Below, in pieces: positions 61,360 through 64,000 of a DNA stretch of 64,000 nucleotides. The notes beneath the pieces are model-generated. The model did no database searches, was not told where the DNA came from, and was given only the letters and a program-made list of their open reading frames with translations. Made by a program: the position numbers and the translations under genes. The DNA is from Kalaharituber pfeilii. Its lineage: Eukaryota; Ascomycota; Pezizomycetes; Pezizales; Pezizaceae. The stretch covers positions 1-64,000 of the forward strand of contig WHUZ01000013.1 in NCBI GenBank assembly GCA_015179045.1, written 5' to 3'. Each line of letters starts with the position of its first letter. The first letter of the stretch is position 1.

Positions 61360-61610
61360 TTATGCTGTCGAGCCGTTGGGGTGTTGAGCTGTCATGTTGC
61401 CATGCCAAGGAGCGGTCAAGCTGCTAAGCTGTCGAGCTAGCATACTATTGAGCTGAGGAGTTGTTGAGCTGTCGGTCGAACTGCCGAGTTGCCATTTTGC
61501 CATGCTATCGAATATTGTCGAGATGTCGAGGTGCAATGCTGCCATGGTGTTAGGCTGCTGTGTCGAGCTGCCAAGCTGCCAAGCTGCCATGCTGCCATCT
61601 ATCAGAAATT
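61360..61610. repeat. Short degenerate repeats of GCCAAGCTGCC / TGTCGAGCTG type
   Basis: Strings of 8-11-bp motifs such as TGTCGAGCTG, GTTGAGCTGT and GCCAAGCT repeat irregularly. Similar motifs lie just outside the left end of the mariner-like element at 60130-60175, so the element inserted into this repeat. Confidence 0.6.
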
Positions 61611-62299
61611 AGCATCCGCGATGCGGCGCACCAGCGTATGCGTACTGTGGGGAATCTTGGCATTCCAAGCGCTACGGTGGGCGAACATAGTCTGAGGCAA
61701 GGGGGGGGATATTACTGAAAAAGGAAGTGATACTGGGAGGTTGAGGGTGCAACCAGACTAGGTTGAGGGTAGAGGGGACCTCAGGAGGGGATCATCATCG
61801 TCGTTGAAGGGTCATAGTATCACTGGTTTTTTGTCTGCTAGGTTTTGCAGTTGTCCCTTCGTGTTTTGAGATATAGTAAACCGTTTCTCTTCTTACATCC
61901 CTATTCTCCTTATCTCTCCCCTTTTACCTTTCGTGTCTTCTTCCCCTCTGTGAACTTTCCTCTTGATACCTCCCACAGTACTCAAGTACTCACCATGCTA
62001 CCATTAAGAATAAAACAAAGTCTAATAACAATTTTTCGTCCCCCTCAGTGTATGCAAATAGACTGGTGTGGGCTGCAAGATATAGTAGGTGTGGCACACC
62101 GACAGGGCCACATACGGGTGTGACCCTGCAAGTGTCCTGGCAGAAACGTAAGCAGGTACGCAATTAGAGGACGGGAGGTGCAATATTTCACAGAAGGTCT
62201 GCCTGACAGAGATATGCACGCATTTGTTGGTTTACAATCTATAGACACAAGGCCACGATGTGCGATAACACGGACCAGAAAACAAAGAAGAGAAAGCCC
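61611..62299. other. Spacer before the PD-(D/E)xK-like relic
   Basis: CT-rich around 61880-61960. No gene is recognised. Confidence 0.35.
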
Positions 62300-63054
62300 A
62301 AATGGACTGCTTCATATCATATTCGAGCATGTCTCTAGCAAACATAGAGGAGTGACTACGGCTTTTCTTCGAAACATTCGAATCTCAAGAGGTTCCGATT
62401 AGCCATATGTTGGTGGAGACCAAGGGAAATGAAGGTCTTGATAAGGACACTATGTCAAAGACAAAGGATATGGTTTATGACTTGATATCGCGCCATCTGG
62501 AAGTTGAAGGTAATCCGTCTGAATCCAACGCAGACTTCAAGGAAGCAAATATAAACGACTTGGTCTACATCATTATCAATCCAATAATCTCAGATTTTAG
62601 ACGCAGGACAAAGCGGAATATAAGGTTACGAAGGGAAAAGGAGATAATTGCCGCGGACAATATGACGGGTGGCTATGAGGAATTTGTCGTCATGAATTTG
62701 ATCTCAGTCAAGGAATAAAAGAAGTTTGTTTTCGTAGTGGGGACAAAGAGAGCCTCGATTGGAGAAGCGAAAAAACAATGTCTATTAGCCATGAAAGATA
62801 TCGCAGAAAATAATAGTGATATCGCAGAAAATAATAGTGAAGGCATATTATATGGGTTTGTCACCACAGGAGACGATTGGAAAATGCTGCAATATGATGG
62901 CACGTCTTTCACTCAGACAGAGAAGTTACCGGTATTGTTTCGTAGTATGGCATAGGAGCAGGAGAAGTGGATGAAGGGGCGCGTGAGAATTGTCGACTGT
63001 ATGAACATTGCGTTGATGGATGGAGGCATTGTTAAAAATGATGTGGTCATTTGA
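62300..63054 (+). pseudogene. PD-(D/E)xK-nuclease-like fungal family, broken copy 1
   Basis: The text follows a large fungal family I recognise from memory. FEHVSSKHRGVTTAFLRNI is in one frame; after a frameshift near 62400 come SESNADFKEANINDLVYIII, DFRRRTKRNIRLRREKEII, MTGGYEEFVVMNLISVKE, then stop TAA (62716-62718). The same frame continues with FVFVVGTKRASIGEAKKQCLLAMKD, LYGFVTTGDDWKMLQYDG and LFRSMA, then stop TAG (62953-62955), and EKWMKGRVRIVDCMNIAL to TGA 63054. The family's usual FVVVDLIS and VVEAKR would supply the D and ExK acids; here they read Asn and Gly. With a frameshift, two stops and both acids lost, it is dead. A duplicated SDIAENN unit is also present. Confidence 0.65.
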
Positions 63055-63479
63055 GTCTGAGAATGGAGGTTGACGTATGCATTGGTTTTGGCTTTCCTAG
63101 TTGAGCCTTTCTGGGTAGTCAGGGGGGAATTTGGACCTGGATGAGTGAGGAAAGGTATTTGGAATAGTGAAGATCTCTTCACTCTTGGTGTGTTGATTGA
63201 GGCTTTGCTTTTACCTTTATTGATGTTATGAGGAATTCTTGCAATCTAACTTTTTCTTAATGAAGGGTGTTGTGGTTTCTGTCAATCGTGACTGCAAGAC
63301 TGGCTTTCCCTGTGGTATCCTTAATTTCTCTACTTCTACCTTTTTCTTTAAACTCTCGTTCTCTCTTTCTAAGCTTGTACACTTATCCCAATACTGCCTA
63401 GTTCCCAAGGCTTTTTACGGGTCACTGTATCATATCGCTCTCACAATTTATTGAACGAATACTGTATTCTCAACCCGTA
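63055..63479. other. Spacer between two tail-to-tail relics
   Basis: No gene is recognised. Short T-rich tracts only. Confidence 0.35.
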
Positions 63480-63850
63480 TTACCCAATACAGTAATATCT
63501 CCACTTTTTTTCTCCATTAACCCGCGTTAGACTATAACAACCTATCCTTAGACAACCAACGTTGTTCTTTACGATCCTTCCATTGCTCAATGCGAGGTAT
63601 ATACACTCTACCACAATGGAATAATCTTTCATCCATAGGATCTGCTCTTCTTCCATTCCGTCAAAGAGTACCCTAAGCCTACGTGTCAAGCAAAAGATTT
63701 TGTCGTCATAGCTAAGCATTCTCCACTCATCTCCGTCCTAACAAACCCGAACACAACGCTCTGCCCATTGTTCTCCTTCTGTAGATATATCCTGCCTGCT
63801 TTTCCTCCTGCCATTGCTTAAAATCGTAGTTTACAGGACTCTATGTTGCA
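63480..63850 (-). pseudogene. PD-(D/E)xK-nuclease-like fungal family, broken copy 2 (C-terminal part)
   Basis: On the minus strand, VVFGFVRT is followed after a one-base frameshift (near 63745) by EWRMLSYDDKIFC, RRLRVLFDGMEEEQILWMK and YSIVVECIYLALSNGRIVKN. These align with the C-terminal half of copy 1 (YGFVTTGDDWKMLQYDG, EKWMK, IVDCMNIAL). Upstream towards the window edge the similarity fades and stops occur. The two copies lie tail to tail and are clearly diverged, so they are not a recent inverted duplication. Confidence 0.6.
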
Positions 63851-64000
63851 TATAGATGGTGGCTTCAGGGTAATTCATATGATCCCCTAGCCTTCAATCC
63901 CAATATGCCGCACTAGTTGAGTATAGACCGTTTCCTTGATCTTCGAAATGACATCCGCCTGCAGTCCTTCGAACTTAAGTTAGAGCTGACTTCTAGCATA
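63851..64000. other. Window edge, no gene resolved
   Basis: Minus-strand frames here contain stops. It may be the decayed N-terminal half of relic copy 2. Confidence 0.3.

Overview
The window is nuclear DNA from a filamentous ascomycete (Pezizomycotina). The protein-coding genes have short spliceosomal introns, mostly 53-100 nt, with GTATGT/GTAAGT-type donors, CTAAC/CTGAT-type branch sites and YAG acceptors. Gene content is typical of fungi: a calcineurin A with a fungal-style tail, a KDM5-type ARID/PHD/JmjC protein, Met12-type MTHFR and a fungal 4EHP-like eIF4E. The abundant small TIR elements, AT-rich repeat islands and PD-(D/E)xK-like relics would suit a repeat-rich lineage such as Pezizomycetes. 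That placement is a guess and cannot be settled from this sequence alone.

Layout. 1-4.0 kb is repeat DNA: a ~57-bp satellite interrupted by 12-bp and GGCC-rich arrays and by a poly(A)-tailed insertion, then two AT-rich islands around a 17-bp tandem array. 4.6-5.5 kb holds a frameshifted relic of NOB1 (20S pre-rRNA nuclease). 5.9-8.1 kb (-) is calcineurin A. 10.0-10.8 kb (+) is an esterase-fold protein lacking the usual nucleophile. 11.5-13.7 kb (+) is CAF-1 large subunit. 15.2-16.7 kb (-) is tRNA-splicing endonuclease Sen2, and 17.6-18.6 kb (-) is mitoribosomal mL44. 19.7-20.5 kb is a 787-bp TIR transposon with a SANT/Myb-like ORF. 21.3-26.9 kb (-) is a 7-exon KDM5-like gene. 30.2-32.8 kb (+) is SLX1 with an unusual repeat-bearing tail. 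32.8-38.2 kb shows no convincing gene. 38.3 kb (+) is a small Ser-rich ORF, and 40.0-40.5 kb (-) is a small multi-exon DUF4748-type gene. 41.4-43.6 kb (-) is MTHFR. 47.3-48.5 kb (+) is an eIF4E family gene whose frame continues past an in-frame TAG lying in a hairpin loop. 48.5-55.9 kb is low-complexity, homopolymer-rich DNA. 56.0-57.4 kb (+) is S-adenosylmethionine decarboxylase. 60.2-61.4 kb is a nest of TA-flanked mariner-like non-autonomous elements. 62.3-64.0 kb holds two broken copies of a PD-(D/E)xK-like family arranged tail to tail.

The genes are mostly unrelated housekeeping functions (chromatin, tRNA and rRNA processing, translation, folate/methionine and polyamine metabolism, calcium signalling). 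There is no sign of a secondary-metabolite or effector cluster. The most interesting point is the eIF4E stop codon: TAG with T at -1, in a hairpin loop, followed by 66 in-frame codons. That is what one would look for in a fungal A-to-I stop-loss editing site, although a simple premature stop is equally compatible with the DNA.

All exon boundaries were derived by hand from splice consensus, reading frame and family similarity remembered without a database search.
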